A stretch of DNA of 64,000 bases from Brevibacillus panacihumi W25 (GCF_000503775.1 NZ_KI629782.1:496001-560000), one strand, 5' to 3'; shown: positions 52,098 through 60,741, numbered from the stretch's first letter. The notes: generated by a model not told the origin, from the sequence alone. Numbers and translations: made by a program.

Positions 52098-54008
52098 TCA
52101 TTTCTCTTCGTACAGATAATCAGGCACCAGGATGCGCACTCGGCCAATGTCATCCAGCCGCATGCGTTTTTTGCCATTTCGTCCAGAGATCGTGACCATC
52201 CAATACCCCATCTCGACGCGCAGGTCGCTTGGCTTTCCGCTCCAGGTCGTTTGCCCGTCCGACTGCAATTCTACATCCAGTTGCAATTCATGGGCGCGCT
52301 TGAGCAAGTCACGAAGGGATTGGGGATGGTAGGATTGCAGATGCTGCGTCCAAACCTTGGGCAAAGCAGTGATCCGAGCCACTTCTTCTCCCAAATCCGG
52401 AAACGTGTTCTCGACTGCATACCCCTCCCAAGGCTGCGATACCTGTATCAGACCGACGCGAGTCTGCTCCTCCTGCCTGTCACCTCGGTTCCTCTGCTCC
52501 CCATCGGCCATGTCAAGCAGATGGGGGTCATAGCCGTAGCGGCGCAGTAGATCGACCCATTTCCCATGTTCCTCTGCCGTAATCAAGAATTCGGTTGGTG
52601 AGAGAAGCTGTTTCAAAAATGGTTGAAAATCAGCCATTTCCTTCCACTCTGCCAAAAAGCCCGGGTGTGCTGTCCGTACGCGATACACCGGTTCGATCTG
52701 GATCTGTCGGGCTGTCTTCGCCCAGTGGCTGACCAATTCCCCGACCGCGTCCGGCAGCGGATGGATGCAATGAGCCTGAAGCAAGCCGATGATTTGTGTC
52801 TCATCTCCCCCCGCCGTCAGATAGGCTTGTACAGACTTGTCCTGGAGTTGGGCTCGCAGAAGAGTGCCGTCCGACTGGATGGTACAAAAATCACTGAGCT
52901 TCCAAATGGCCTGTAAAGGTACGAGCGGGGGAATCGTAACCTCTCCCGCCGGATCAACATACCAGCCTTCCTGCTCTTCGGCACACGCCATCGCATTCCA
53001 ACGCCAAAAGATCTGCTCCTCCTCATCAACCCCGAGCTGTACCCAGCCGAGTCCCGCCAATAGATGCAACCATTGTTCGGCGACTTGCTTGCCTGCCTCA
53101 ACAGGTACGTCAAACCCTGCCTCTTTTAGCATGCTCAAATGCGCTGCCAACGAACACCACTGATCGGCAGGCACCTGACCCATCACACAGGCCATCGCAT
53201 CCCACCAAGGCTCCTGCGGCAAGTACTGCTCACAAACGATGTGATACATGTCTGCGAAACGGCTTGCCGGGGATTGGCTCAACCAGCGCTTCACCCGTTC
53301 ATCGTCGATCGCGAGGCGACGGTCGCATTCGAAGACAAGCCCCAGCTTCCAGGCCAAATCCAGTACGATGAGCAAATCTCGTCCTGCCGGCGGCTCCATT
53401 TCCCAAGCAGAAACTTGCAAACCTTGAAGATGCACGTCCTTGATCGTCAGAAGGTCAGTCATTTTCTGCTGGTAACGGCGATGGACCGTCCCTTTTTGCG
53501 TGAGGGGGATCTCATGATCGCGGATGAACAGGAGCAATCCAATAAGATCCAGATGAATCCCTCTGCCTGCTGGTATATAATAAGGGAGCGTTTTCGACAG
53601 CATCACATAAGCCGTATCTGGTTCCGGTAGCAGACATCGTGTCAAATGCTCCCGGATTTCTTGCGGCATCAGATAACCAATCTCACTCCACATTTTTCTC
53701 ACGGTAATGACAAGGCCCAATCTCCGAAGCCTTGTGAGCCCGACGGACATGAGACGATGCTCTTTGATTGACGCCTTTTCCCAATCTCGTCTCGTAAAAA
53801 AGCCTCTCGGGGCAAATTGGACAAACTGTCTGATGACGCTGCGCTCCCATTCACTGGAATGCTCCCATACATGCTGCGCAAAAGCCGGGTCCGCCAAGCG
53901 GTCGAATAAAGGCTCCTGCGTATCCATGCCAAAACGGCGGGCATGCTCTTGCACAATGGCCTGCTGCGTCGTCTCGGACAAATATTCTAGTGAATCCTGT
54001 AAACTCAC
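52098..54008 (-). CDS. Helicase-associated (XPB/Ssl2-like) domain protein without a helicase core
   Basis: The 636-residue protein shows none of the helicase motifs. The middle-to-C-terminal region (about 370-460), with ICKLSDF-like AIWKLSDFCTIQSDGTLLRA and HPLPDAVGELVSHWAK, resembles the XPB/Ssl2-like helicase-associated domain (Helicase_C_3). The N-terminal 350 residues look like repeated winged-helix modules (for example SVIRQFVQFAPRGFFTRRDW and GLTRLRRLGLVI). GTG 54008 has GAGGTGG 5-6 bp upstream. Likely a DNA-associated protein. Its partners and role are unknown. Confidence 0.65.
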   Translation of the reverse strand: MSLQDSLEYLSETTQQAIVQEHARRFGMDTQEPLFDRLADPAFAQHVWEHSSEWERSVIRQFVQFAPRGFFTRRDWEKASIKEHRLMSVGLTRLRRLGLVITVRKMWSEIGYLMPQEIREHLTRCLLPEPDTAYVMLSKTLPYYIPAGRGIHLDLIGLLLFIRDHEIPLTQKGTVHRRYQQKMTDLLTIKDVHLQGLQVSAWEMEPPAGRDLLIVLDLAWKLGLVFECDRRLAIDDERVKRWLSQSPASRFADMYHIVCEQYLPQEPWWDAMACVMGQVPADQWCSLAAHLSMLKEAGFDVPVEAGKQVAEQWLHLLAGLGWVQLGVDEEEQIFWRWNAMACAEEQEGWYVDPAGEVTIPPLVPLQAIWKLSDFCTIQSDGTLLRAQLQDKSVQAYLTAGGDETQIIGLLQAHCIHPLPDAVGELVSHWAKTARQIQIEPVYRVRTAHPGFLAEWKEMADFQPFLKQLLSPTEFLITAEEHGKWVDLLRRYGYDPHLLDMADGEQRNRGDRQEEQTRVGLIQVSQPWEGYAVENTFPDLGEEVARITALPKVWTQHLQSYHPQSLRDLLKRAHELQLDVELQSDGQTTWSGKPSDLRVEMGYWMVTISGRNGKKRMRLDDIGRVRILVPDYLYEEK

Positions 54009-54073
54009 TTCTGCCACCTCGACTTTTTCTCGTTCGGTCTTCGATAGATTACACAACAAATGGAGGGATTTTC

Positions 54074-54514
54074 ATGTTGTCCATGCTGCCCGGTTTGTTG
54101 CTTGCCGCCACTCTTGGCGCTACTGTAGGAACACCAGCGTTGCCTTCTACTCATCCTACCCCAAGTGCAACGATGAATAAAGAGCTCGCGCAAGACGGCA
54201 TTCATGAGAGTGCAGTCGCTCCTTATCCGCCTGCTGTCAAGCAAGCCTTGCAAAAGGTTCGGAAAAGCGGCGGCTACACCTTGGTTCGAGCAAACGGAAA
54301 AACGTATGTCGTGATCGGCGCGGGGCCAAAACCAACAGGAGGCTATCGCCTGGTCGCTGAGCCAGTCAAGAAAACAGCTCCGCATCAGTACAAGCTGCAC
54401 GTTCGCTTGCAAGCTCCTGCTGCTGGTACGATGAAAACACAAGTCATTTCCTACCCGACACTGGTAGTTGCCGTACCTGATCAACAAGCAAACGTAGACG
54501 TCCAGGTGCGTTAA
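54074..54514 (+). CDS. Exported PrcB-like domain protein
   Basis: A 146-residue protein with a hydrophobic N terminus (MLSMLPGLLLAATLGA) and a domain with GGYTLVRANGKTYVVIGAGPKPTGGYRLV followed by LHVRLQAP, the pattern of PrcB_C (protease complex-associated) proteins. Core residues here are TLVRANGKTYVVI and PKPTGGYRLV. It is divergent from the helicase-associated gene, with starts 65 bp apart. GGAGGG precedes the ATG. Export is likely; its binding partner is unknown. Confidence 0.7.
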   Translation: MLSMLPGLLLAATLGATVGTPALPSTHPTPSATMNKELAQDGIHESAVAPYPPAVKQALQKVRKSGGYTLVRANGKTYVVIGAGPKPTGGYRLVAEPVKKTAPHQYKLHVRLQAPAAGTMKTQVISYPTLVVAVPDQQANVDVQVR

Positions 54515-54531
54515 ATTCCTATACGCTTACC

Positions 54532-54583
54532 AAAAAAGCCGACACTCGCAGCGCCATCTGGCCCTTCGGATGTCGGCTTTTCT
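54532..54583. terminator. Bidirectional terminator
   Basis: Stem AAAAGCCGACA/TGTCGGCTTTT with a 26-nt loop between the convergent PrcB-like and 54612-55043 genes. Confidence 0.78.
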
Positions 54584-54611
54584 TCAGTGGAGTCCTCAAA
54601 AACATTCCCCG

Positions 54612-55043
54612 CTACGGTTTGACCTCAATATGGAACCGCTGTGTAACCCCATATGATTCGTGATTATTGTGAGCCAATTCCACCATGACCTCGTGCTTGC
54701 CTGCCGCGATGTCTTTTAACACATATGTCGGTTCAAATACCTTGGCTACCTTCTTTCCGTCGAGATAAAGATGGACATGTCCTTCACCTGCGCGGTTTTC
54801 CTTGCCCATATTCTCCAGCGAGAAAGAAAAATGATTGACTGCAAGCTGCAAATGCAGGTCATCTTCCTTCAGCGAATACTTCACGTCGAGGGTAGGAGGC
54901 TGCTGATGAGTGCCTATTTCTTCGACCGCTTCTACGGGAGATGCCGTCTCGGAGGAGTCCTTATTTACATAGAGCAGCGTTTCGACGCAAGCGGCGAAAG
55001 CGATCAAAAGCAACAAGCGAAAGAGAAAACGTTTGGCTTTCAT
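54612..55043 (-). CDS. Membrane-anchored protein of unknown function
   Basis: A 143-residue protein with an N-terminal membrane helix (about 6-26) and an outer beta-sandwich region with EGHVHLYLDGKKVAKV and GKHEVMVELAHNNHESYG. The HxHLYLDG ... GxHxxxxELAHNNH arrangement is similar to small ligand- or metal-binding domains (DUF4399-like, low certainty). The His-rich positions would suit metal binding. AAGGAG is 8 bp before ATG 55043. It lies downstream of the cotJ genes in the same direction, but a shared promoter was not seen. Confidence 0.6.
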   Translation of the reverse strand: MKAKRFLFRLLLLIAFAACVETLLYVNKDSSETASPVEAVEEIGTHQQPPTLDVKYSLKEDDLHLQLAVNHFSFSLENMGKENRAGEGHVHLYLDGKKVAKVFEPTYVLKDIAAGKHEVMVELAHNNHESYGVTQRFHIEVKP

Positions 55044-55094
55044 GGGGATACTCCTTTCCAAAATCCGTTATCCCCAGTGTGCCCAAATCACCGC

Positions 55095-55664
55095 TTAAAA
55101 AACCTTCTTGCGCTGCTGATCTTCCTTCAAAATTTCGACCGCTTCCCTAAAGCGCAACGAGTGGACGATTTCCCGCTCGCGCAAAAATCGCAGACTATCC
55201 TGCAGATCGACGTCGTCAGTCATGTCAATCAGCCATTGGTACGTTGCACGCGCTTTTTCCTCCGCAGCAATATCTTCATAAAGGTCTGCGATCGGATCGC
55301 CCTTGGCTTGGATGTAGCTCGCCGTCCACGGTACGCCTGATGCATTTTCGTAGAACAGCGCCTTGTCATGATTCGCATAATGTGCCCCAAGGCCTGCCTC
55401 CCTTAATTGGTCCGGAGTCGCATCCTTGGTCAGCTTGTAGACCATCGTCGCGATCATTTCCAAATGGGCAAATTCCTCTGTCCCAATATCTGTCAAGAGC
55501 CCGATCACCTTGTCAGGTATCGTGTAGCGTTGATTCAAATATCGCAGCGCAGCGGCCAACTCGCCGTCCGCACCGCCGTATTGTTCAATTAAAAACTTCG
55601 CCATCTGAGGATCGCACTTGCTGACGCGAACAGGGTACTGCAGTTTTTTTTCATAGATCCACAT
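55095..55664 (-). CDS. cotJC: Spore coat protein CotJC (manganese catalase-like)
   Basis: The 189-residue protein has the ferritin-like helical fold of manganese catalases: MWIYEKKLQYPVRV, QYGGADGELAAALRYLNQRY, IGTEEFAHLEMIATMV with the metal-site Glu/His, and EEKARATYQWLIDMTDD. CotJC is placed in the inner spore coat under mother-cell control in B. subtilis. It is the last gene of cotJABC, 21 bp after cotJB. Confidence 0.95.
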   Translation of the reverse strand: MWIYEKKLQYPVRVSKCDPQMAKFLIEQYGGADGELAAALRYLNQRYTIPDKVIGLLTDIGTEEFAHLEMIATMVYKLTKDATPDQLREAGLGAHYANHDKALFYENASGVPWTASYIQAKGDPIADLYEDIAAEEKARATYQWLIDMTDDVDLQDSLRFLREREIVHSLRFREAVEILKEDQQRKKVF

Positions 55665-55685
55665 AACCTCTTTGATCCCCTCTTT

Positions 55686-55958
55686 CTATACTTGCCAAGG
55701 CCAGGGAACGTTGTTCCACTGCCAAGGGTACCCGGAATAGCTGTGGCCGAAATTGAGCAGCGGACCATACAGGGATTCAAACTCCTGTGCAATGGCCCAG
55801 CGCTGTTCGGTTTGCTGGTTGAACTGTTCGATGGCGTTGCGGTCTGTCGGATGCGTATCCAGATACAGATTCAGTTCGACCAATACAAAATCGATCGCTT
55901 GCAGCTGTTCCAGCAGTTCATAGTAGCGTTTGTCGCCAGGTTGATTTGCGGAATTCAT
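55686..55958 (-). CDS. cotJB: Spore coat protein CotJB
   Basis: A 90-residue protein with YYELLEQLQAIDFVLVELNLYLDTHPTD followed by QRWAIAQEFESLYGPL (core about 12-70), typical of CotJB, and a Trp/Pro-rich end WQWNNVPWPWQV. ATG 55958 has GGAGGGG upstream. It overlaps nothing but lies 1 bp after cotJA. Confidence 0.93.
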   Translation of the reverse strand: MNSANQPGDKRYYELLEQLQAIDFVLVELNLYLDTHPTDRNAIEQFNQQTEQRWAIAQEFESLYGPLLNFGHSYSGYPWQWNNVPWPWQV

Positions 55959-55959
55959 G

Positions 55960-56184
55960 TTACCCCTCCAATCCTTCTTGATCCCCGCGACCGGAATAAG
56001 GACTGTACAAGGCAGGCCATAGCGTGCCAAGCCTCAACGCTTCCATCGGGGAAAACTGGGGTAAATTCTCCGGTTGAAAACCTATGAACAACTGAGGGTT
56101 AACTTGGTAGGTCTTGACGCGGATCGGCGGACAAGGATCAAACGGACTAATGTACGGATAGTAGACGCGAATCTGTGAATACAA
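55960..56184 (-). CDS. cotJA: Spore coat-associated protein CotJA
   Basis: A 74-residue protein beginning with TTG at 56184 (L-YSQIRVYYPYISPFDPCPP) and containing LPQFSPMEALRLGTLWPALYSPY, the CotJA signature. GGGGAG is 6 bp upstream. It opens cotJABC. A sigma-E promoter is expected in 56185-56260, but I see only weak matches (for example ACATAAG followed by GATACCTA). Confidence 0.9.
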   Translation of the reverse strand: MYSQIRVYYPYISPFDPCPPIRVKTYQVNPQLFIGFQPENLPQFSPMEALRLGTLWPALYSPYSGRGDQEGLEG

Positions 56185-56297
56185 TACTTACTCCCCCTCC
56201 CAGGAACTAGGTATCTGACTAGTCACATTACCTTATGTAACCTGCCCTGGGTTGGTGATGGGCATCTGCCTAATCGCAAGCCGGATCTTGCTGCTCC

Positions 56298-57014
56298 CTA
56301 TCGTTTGGGAGCACGGTAACCAGCTGCCTGCGCTTCCTCTTCTGTCGCGAACCACTCTTCAGGGTTTGTCCGATCATAGTTGGCAGAGCCGGGAACGTGA
56401 TAAATTTTCTCACCCTTGGAATTGATATTGCCTTTGATCAGCTTGCCTTCCGGTGCTTCTGAGGACTGAGCTGATTTTTTCGATTCCCCGGAAGTACTGG
56501 TCTTCTTCTCTGACGATTCCTTCGGTTGGCTCTCCTCCAACGCCCACAACCCGCGGTTTTGCTCACGCGCCTCCCGCTCCGCCTCCAGAAACAGGTCCGC
56601 ATGCGCAACGTTCGGCGGAATTGTCATAATCCGGGCGTAGCCTTCCCGAACTAGCTTTTCGTTGACAAAACTTCCATCAGGCAAATAGACGTAGGCGAGC
56701 AATCTGCCATACCGGTCTTTTATCTCGACATCAAACTTCAAGGTCACTTGCTTGCCGGTCAATAGCTCTTTGGAATAATCACTTGCTTCCTTTCCATATG
56801 GCTGCACAGGCGTGTTTGGTTTTACGGTTTCCGGCGTATCTACTCCGATCATGCGGACTTTTTCTCCGCCAGACAGTTCAAACGTATCCCCGTCGACTAC
56901 CCTTTTAATTGTCGCTTCCATTTCTCCATTTGGCTTGGGCTGTTGATCAGCGGCGCATGCGGTTCCTACGAGCATCGCCACCACCATCATCCCTGCCAGC
57001 ATCCATTGTTTCAT
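56298..57014 (-). CDS. Thermonuclease (SNase) lipoprotein with C-terminal extension
   Basis: The 238-residue protein has a lipobox-type start (VGTACA, Cys20), then an SNase domain (about 33-160): [23 protein letters not shown] with the catalytic Arg, [16 protein letters not shown], and EGYARIM. After a Ser/Lys linker comes a C-terminal domain with [20 protein letters not shown] and [16 protein letters not shown], as found on several Bacillota nucleases. It probably degrades nucleic acids outside the cell. GAGAGGAG precedes ATG 57014. Confidence 0.85.
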   Translation of the reverse strand: MKQWMLAGMMVVAMLVGTACAADQQPKPNGEMEATIKRVVDGDTFELSGGEKVRMIGVDTPETVKPNTPVQPYGKEASDYSKELLTGKQVTLKFDVEIKDRYGRLLAYVYLPDGSFVNEKLVREGYARIMTIPPNVAHADLFLEAEREAREQNRGLWALEESQPKESSEKKTSTSGESKKSAQSSEAPEGKLIKGNINSKGEKIYHVPGSANYDRTNPEEWFATEEEAQAAGYRAPKR

Positions 57015-57096
57015 GATTCCTGCTCCTCTCTTACGGTGTGTGCACTGTGTACAAGGGTAGTAGAAGAAGACACAGTGGTCAAGAGACAGGAAAACG

Positions 57097-57126
57097 TAAA
57101 AACGACCCCGAAAGTAAGGTCGTTTT
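57097..57126 (-). terminator. Terminator after the 34-residue gene
   Basis: Stem AACGACC/GGTCGTT (10-nt loop), followed by TTTTACG on the minus strand. Confidence 0.7.
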
Positions 57127-57143
57127 GTCTATACTTCCAGATA

Positions 57144-57248
57144 TTAATCTCGGTCGGCGTTGAACAAGAAGAACAGCACCGCGACGACGATGATGATCCA
57201 CAGCAGCTCATCATTATCACGATCAAAAAAACCGTCGAACAGACCCAT
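57144..57248 (-). CDS. 34-residue membrane microprotein
   Basis: The short frame encodes MGLFDGFFDRDNDELLWIII followed by VVAVLFFLFNADRD: an acidic aromatic N terminus, one hydrophobic helix (about 16-29) and a charged end. It has a strong ribosome site AAAGGAGGA 8 bp before ATG 57248 and its own terminator, so it is likely a real gene. It differs from the glycine-rich YjcZ-type sporulation microproteins. Function unknown. Confidence 0.65.
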   Translation of the reverse strand: MGLFDGFFDRDNDELLWIIIVVAVLFFLFNADRD

Positions 57249-57343
57249 TGCCGAGTCCTCCTTTCCCTTCTCGCTACAGCCTATGCAAAAACCTAGATGC
57301 GCGTCATTGCATGGAAGAGCCCAAAAGAAAAAAAGACGTTGAC

Positions 57344-58393
57344 TCACCGCGGATTCGCCAATAAAAGGTGAACGTAGCGGGTCAGTCTCTTCGCTTGGAC
57401 CTCAAAGCCCAAATCCTGCAGGCCTTCGATCAGGCGGGAACGGTCGGCATACCATTTGTCTTCGATGATGCGAATGGCTTCTTCTTCCCCGGCATCGCGC
57501 AAAGCTCGCAGATGCCTTTCCCGTTCCGCCTGATCTATGAACATCAGATCGGCAATCACCAATCTCCCGCCAGGTTTGAGTACGCGATTGAATTCCGCCA
57601 GCGCGAGCAGCTTCTGTTCATCCGTAAGATGGTTCATGGCATAGCTCGTCACGACAAAGTCAAAGCCATTCTCCAGAAACGGAATCGCAAAAAAAGTGCC
57701 TAGCTTCGTGGGGATGAACGGATGCTTTTGCCTACATCTTTGCAGCATTTGCAGGGATTGGTCAAAGCCGCTCATGTGGATTCCCCGCAGGGCAAAACGG
57801 CTCGCCAGATTCCCAGTACCGATCCCGGCGTCCAGCCCTTGTTCTCCCTCCTGCGGGTTCGCGGCTGCTACGACCGTATCGAGCACATATTCATAATTTT
57901 CATGCGGATTGAAACCCTCCCGCTCCCCCAGCACAAGCTCATCGTAATGATCCGCGATCTGATCGAAATTCCATCGATCTACCCAATTATCCCGTGTTTG
58001 CCGCAATCGCTTGTTTCCCTCTGCCAACTCGTACAAGGCAGCGGCATCCATCACACCATCGTGCTTGACGCGTTCGATCATGGTCTCCGTGGTTTGAATC
58101 AATTTGCTCATCTCAACCCATCGGCTGTAGAGCACGGATCGCTGCAATTCCAAGTGATGTAGGAGGCTCCCCTGCTGATCCTCCATTTTTTCCATTACCA
58201 AGCGTATATCCTCGATCTGCATCCCGACTTCCCGCAAAGTGACGACGGTCTGCAGCTTCCAGACGTCCTCTTCGGTAAAATGGCGATACCCCGATTCATC
58301 CGCCTTCTGCGGCTTAATCAGCCCTTTTTCCTCATAATAGCGTATGGCTCGCGGCGTGATTTGCAGGCGAGCAGCCATATCCTTGATCAGCAT
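57344..58393 (-). CDS. MerR-type regulator fused to a SAM-dependent methyltransferase
   Basis: The 349-residue protein starts with a MerR helix-turn-helix (MLIKDMAARLQITPRAIRYY, then EKGLIKP and GYRHFTEEDVWKLQTV) and a dimerisation coiled-coil (about 70-125). After residue 135 comes a class I methyltransferase: FDQIADHYDELV, motif I LDAGIGTGNLASRFA, FVVTSYAMNHL and VLKPGGRLVIADLMF. GGAGG precedes the ATG. The fusion suggests that a ligand sensed by, or methylated by, the C-terminal domain controls DNA binding (inference). Substrate unknown. Confidence 0.88.
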   Translation of the reverse strand: MLIKDMAARLQITPRAIRYYEEKGLIKPQKADESGYRHFTEEDVWKLQTVVTLREVGMQIEDIRLVMEKMEDQQGSLLHHLELQRSVLYSRWVEMSKLIQTTETMIERVKHDGVMDAAALYELAEGNKRLRQTRDNWVDRWNFDQIADHYDELVLGEREGFNPHENYEYVLDTVVAAANPQEGEQGLDAGIGTGNLASRFALRGIHMSGFDQSLQMLQRCRQKHPFIPTKLGTFFAIPFLENGFDFVVTSYAMNHLTDEQKLLALAEFNRVLKPGGRLVIADLMFIDQAERERHLRALRDAGEEEAIRIIEDKWYADRSRLIEGLQDLGFEVQAKRLTRYVHLLLANPR

Positions 58394-58474
58394 CCGGTTC
58401 CTCCCTGTCCCCTTCTACTCCAGAACTTCATGCTTGTACCTGTATCATAAACCCTGCCGTCGCGTGAAGGTACA

Positions 58475-58506
58475 GAAAAAAAGCTGCCGACCGATGCCGA
58501 CAGCTT
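58475..58506 (-). terminator. Terminator after the CBS gene
   Basis: Stem AAGCTGTCGG/CCGGCAGCTT-like pairing (arms 58496-58506 and 58481-58492) followed by TTTTTTTC on the minus strand. Confidence 0.8.
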
Positions 58507-58527
58507 GTTTGATAGAAAAACGTTTGG

Positions 58528-58968
58528 TTACGATTGGGTAGGCTGAGAGATTTCGCGTATTGCTTCGTTTGTTTCATCCTGATGGACCTCACGTACAGCC
58601 ATGTCGGCAATCGCTACAATTCCTACAAGCTTGCCATTCTCGACGACTGGCAGACGGCGAATTTGATGCTGGGCCATAATTTTGGCAGCTTCATCTACCG
58701 TCATGCCCGGCTGACCGAGAATGATGTCGCGTGACATGACTTGCTCAATAGCAGCGGATCCCTGACGTTTTTCTGCCAGTCCGCGGATGACGATGTCACG
58801 GTCCGTTATCACGCCGATGACGTCTTCCTTCTCATCTACCACCGGGATGACACCTACATTCCAGTCACGCATTTTGCAGGCTACTTCGTATACATTATCC
58901 TTAAGCGTCACTGTCGCTACATCTTTGGTCATGATTTCACGCAGGGTACGATTTTCTACTTTTGCCAT
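58528..58968 (-). CDS. Two-CBS-domain protein
   Basis: A 146-residue protein with two CBS motifs (about 9-65 and 74-130): IMTKDVATVTLKDNVYEVACK, GVIPVVDEKEDVIGVITDRDIV (core GVITDRDI) and RRLPVVENGKLVGIVAIAD. Such stand-alone pairs bind adenine nucleotides or ions and act as sensors. Target unknown. GGAGGAGAAGGA precedes ATG 58968. It ends in a terminator as a single-gene unit. Confidence 0.9.
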   Translation of the reverse strand: MAKVENRTLREIMTKDVATVTLKDNVYEVACKMRDWNVGVIPVVDEKEDVIGVITDRDIVIRGLAEKRQGSAAIEQVMSRDIILGQPGMTVDEAAKIMAQHQIRRLPVVENGKLVGIVAIADMAVREVHQDETNEAIREISQPTQS

Positions 58969-59141
58969 TCCTTCTCCTCCTTTTTCTATGAGACGATTGT
59001 AGTGTGTCCAACTCCCAGATTCATCATTCAGAGAGCGAAAGGATGGACATCTCTTGACAAGAGCGAAGTATGCATTGCGCTTCTTGCCAAAAGATACTAT
59101 ATTAATAAGTGAAAATCTCACCATTTGTAGGAGGAAAAATA

Positions 59142-59486
59142 ATGGTTATCAAGGATAGCGGGATTGGCACCAAGGAAGTTTTCTTCGCCGATCTTGAGCA
59201 TTACATGAGTGATCTGGGATTTGACCGCGGTGCATGGGATTACAAACACGCTACATACGATTATAAAATCGAAGATAAAGGCAACACCTACTATCTGCGT
59301 ATCGAAGCTACCGTTACCAAAGGGAAGCTGGAAGATACCCACGCTGAACTGAAGCTGGAGGAACCATACCTGGGCAAGCATCTGTTCCCGCATGGTTTCG
59401 ACTACGACTGCAACATGCCGGACTCGGTCGTGCAAACGGCGAAGCGCAAACTGCAAATGCTCAATGAAAAGCTGTCTTCCCATTAA
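59142..59486 (+). CDS. YugN-like family protein
   Basis: A 114-residue soluble protein: GLFRGAWDYKHATYDYKIED-like (here FDRGAWDYKHATYDYKIED), YYLRIEATVTKGKLE and LGKHLFPHGFDYDCNMP, all YugN family features. Role unknown. GGAGG is 7 bp before ATG 59142. It is likely a small single-gene unit with a hairpin after it. Confidence 0.85.
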   Translation: MVIKDSGIGTKEVFFADLEHYMSDLGFDRGAWDYKHATYDYKIEDKGNTYYLRIEATVTKGKLEDTHAELKLEEPYLGKHLFPHGFDYDCNMPDSVVQTAKRKLQMLNEKLSSH

Positions 59487-59521
59487 GAATCGCCATTAAT
59501 TCCACAGACTGTTAGCAGGTG

Positions 59522-59546
59522 CAGAGAGGTATCCCCTCTCTGTTTC
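59522..59546 (+). terminator. Hairpin after the YugN-like gene
   Basis: Stem CAGAGAGG/CCTCTCTG with a 5-nt loop, followed by TTTCACG. The T run is short. Confidence 0.5.
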
Positions 59547-59565
59547 ACGTAGAAGGGGGTTTTCA

Positions 59566-60741
59566 ATGATGAAGACACGGGGCGTTCCCGATTTTTTGCT
59601 CCTGTTTTTGACTGCCCTGCTCGTCGGATTTGGTTTGCTGATGGTTCTCAGCGCCAGTTCGATTTTTGCCCTGACCAGCTTTACAGCGCATGGCTGCAGT
59701 TACTGCAACGGCGACGAGTTGTATTTTGTAAAAAGACAAATCCTCTTTTTGCTGCTAGGCATTTTCGGTATGCTGGTTGCCATGAACATCCCCTTTTCCT
59801 TTTATAAACGTCATTTTTTGGGGATTGCCCTCATCAGCCTACTTGCATTATTTCTGGTACTCATACCGGGAATCGGGGTAAAAATCAACGGGGCACGCTC
59901 CTGGTTCAACCTGGGCGTCGCCAACCTGCAGCCTGCCGAATTTGCCAAATTGGGCTTGATCTTGTACCTGGCCGCAATCATCAGCAAAAAAGGGGACGGC
60001 ATACGCAAGCTAAAGTCTGGCCTCATGCCCCCGCTGGTCATTACCGGTTTGTTTTTCCTGCTGATCGCCTTTCAGCCTGACCTAGGCTCTGCGGCGATTC
60101 TGCTTGGGGTGGCTTTGGTCGTTCTGATCTGCGGAGGTGCCAGACTGGTACAGCTGATCGGAATCGGCTTGCCTACTGTCAGTGTCGCGCTTTTTGCTTA
60201 TATCAGTACAAAAGAATATGCGATCAATCGGATCAATTCCTATATGGACCCTTGGAGCGATCCTCTGCATACGGGCTACAACATCATTCAGTCCTGGATT
60301 GCCATCGCACACGGCGGTATCTCCGGAACTGGTTTTGGCAGGAGCATTCAGAAGTATCTGTACCTCCCGGAAGCGCATACCGATTTTATCTTCTCCATCA
60401 TTTCGGAGGAGCTCGGTTTTATTGGTGCCTCACTCTTTTTGTTGGTGTATCTGCTTTATTTGCTTCGCGGAATACATATCTGTCTGCGCGTCAAGGATAC
60501 GTTCGCCAGCCTGGTCGGAATCGGTGTCATTACCATGATCGGCTTGCAGGCGATGATCAACATCGGGGGGGGAACCGGATTGATTCCCCTGACTGGCGTC
60601 CCGCTGCCCTTTATCAGCTATGGCGGATCCTCTCTCCTCGTGTGTCTGATCGCCACAGGAATCCTGCTGTCCGTGTCGCGTGAAGTAAGCCGACAGAAAA
60701 TAGAAGAACAGCTTCAACAGCAACACTCCTTCTCGATGTAA
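59566..60741 (+). CDS. SEDS family (FtsW/RodA/SpoVE) cell-wall polymerase
   Basis: A 391-residue protein of about ten helices that should polymerise lipid II into glycan strands with a partner class B PBP. Family blocks are GARSWFNLG ... LQPAEFAKL, FQPDLGSA, HTDFIFSIISEELGFIGA and PLPFISYGGSSL. The first outer loop contains CSYC (Cys44, Cys47), not a typical FtsW feature. Two ATGs (59566, 59569) share the ribosome site AAGGGGG. Division, elongation or sporulation use cannot be assigned, and no mur genes are nearby. Confidence 0.85.
   Translation: MMKTRGVPDFLLLFLTALLVGFGLLMVLSASSIFALTSFTAHGCSYCNGDELYFVKRQILFLLLGIFGMLVAMNIPFSFYKRHFLGIALISLLALFLVLIPGIGVKINGARSWFNLGVANLQPAEFAKLGLILYLAAIISKKGDGIRKLKSGLMPPLVITGLFFLLIAFQPDLGSAAILLGVALVVLICGGARLVQLIGIGLPTVSVALFAYISTKEYAINRINSYMDPWSDPLHTGYNIIQSWIAIAHGGISGTGFGRSIQKYLYLPEAHTDFIFSIISEELGFIGASLFLLVYLLYLLRGIHICLRVKDTFASLVGIGVITMIGLQAMINIGGGTGLIPLTGVPLPFISYGGSSLLVCLIATGILLSVSREVSRQKIEEQLQQQHSFSM

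Noticed and set aside
54612-55664. The 54612-55043 gene as a fourth cotJ gene
   Set aside because: It has no similarity to coat proteins, a typical membrane anchor, and a 51-bp gap from cotJC.
57344-58393. MerR-methyltransferase as two adjacent genes joined by an error
   Set aside because: The frame is continuous, the linker is a normal coiled-coil, and no ribosome site or start is seen at the domain border.
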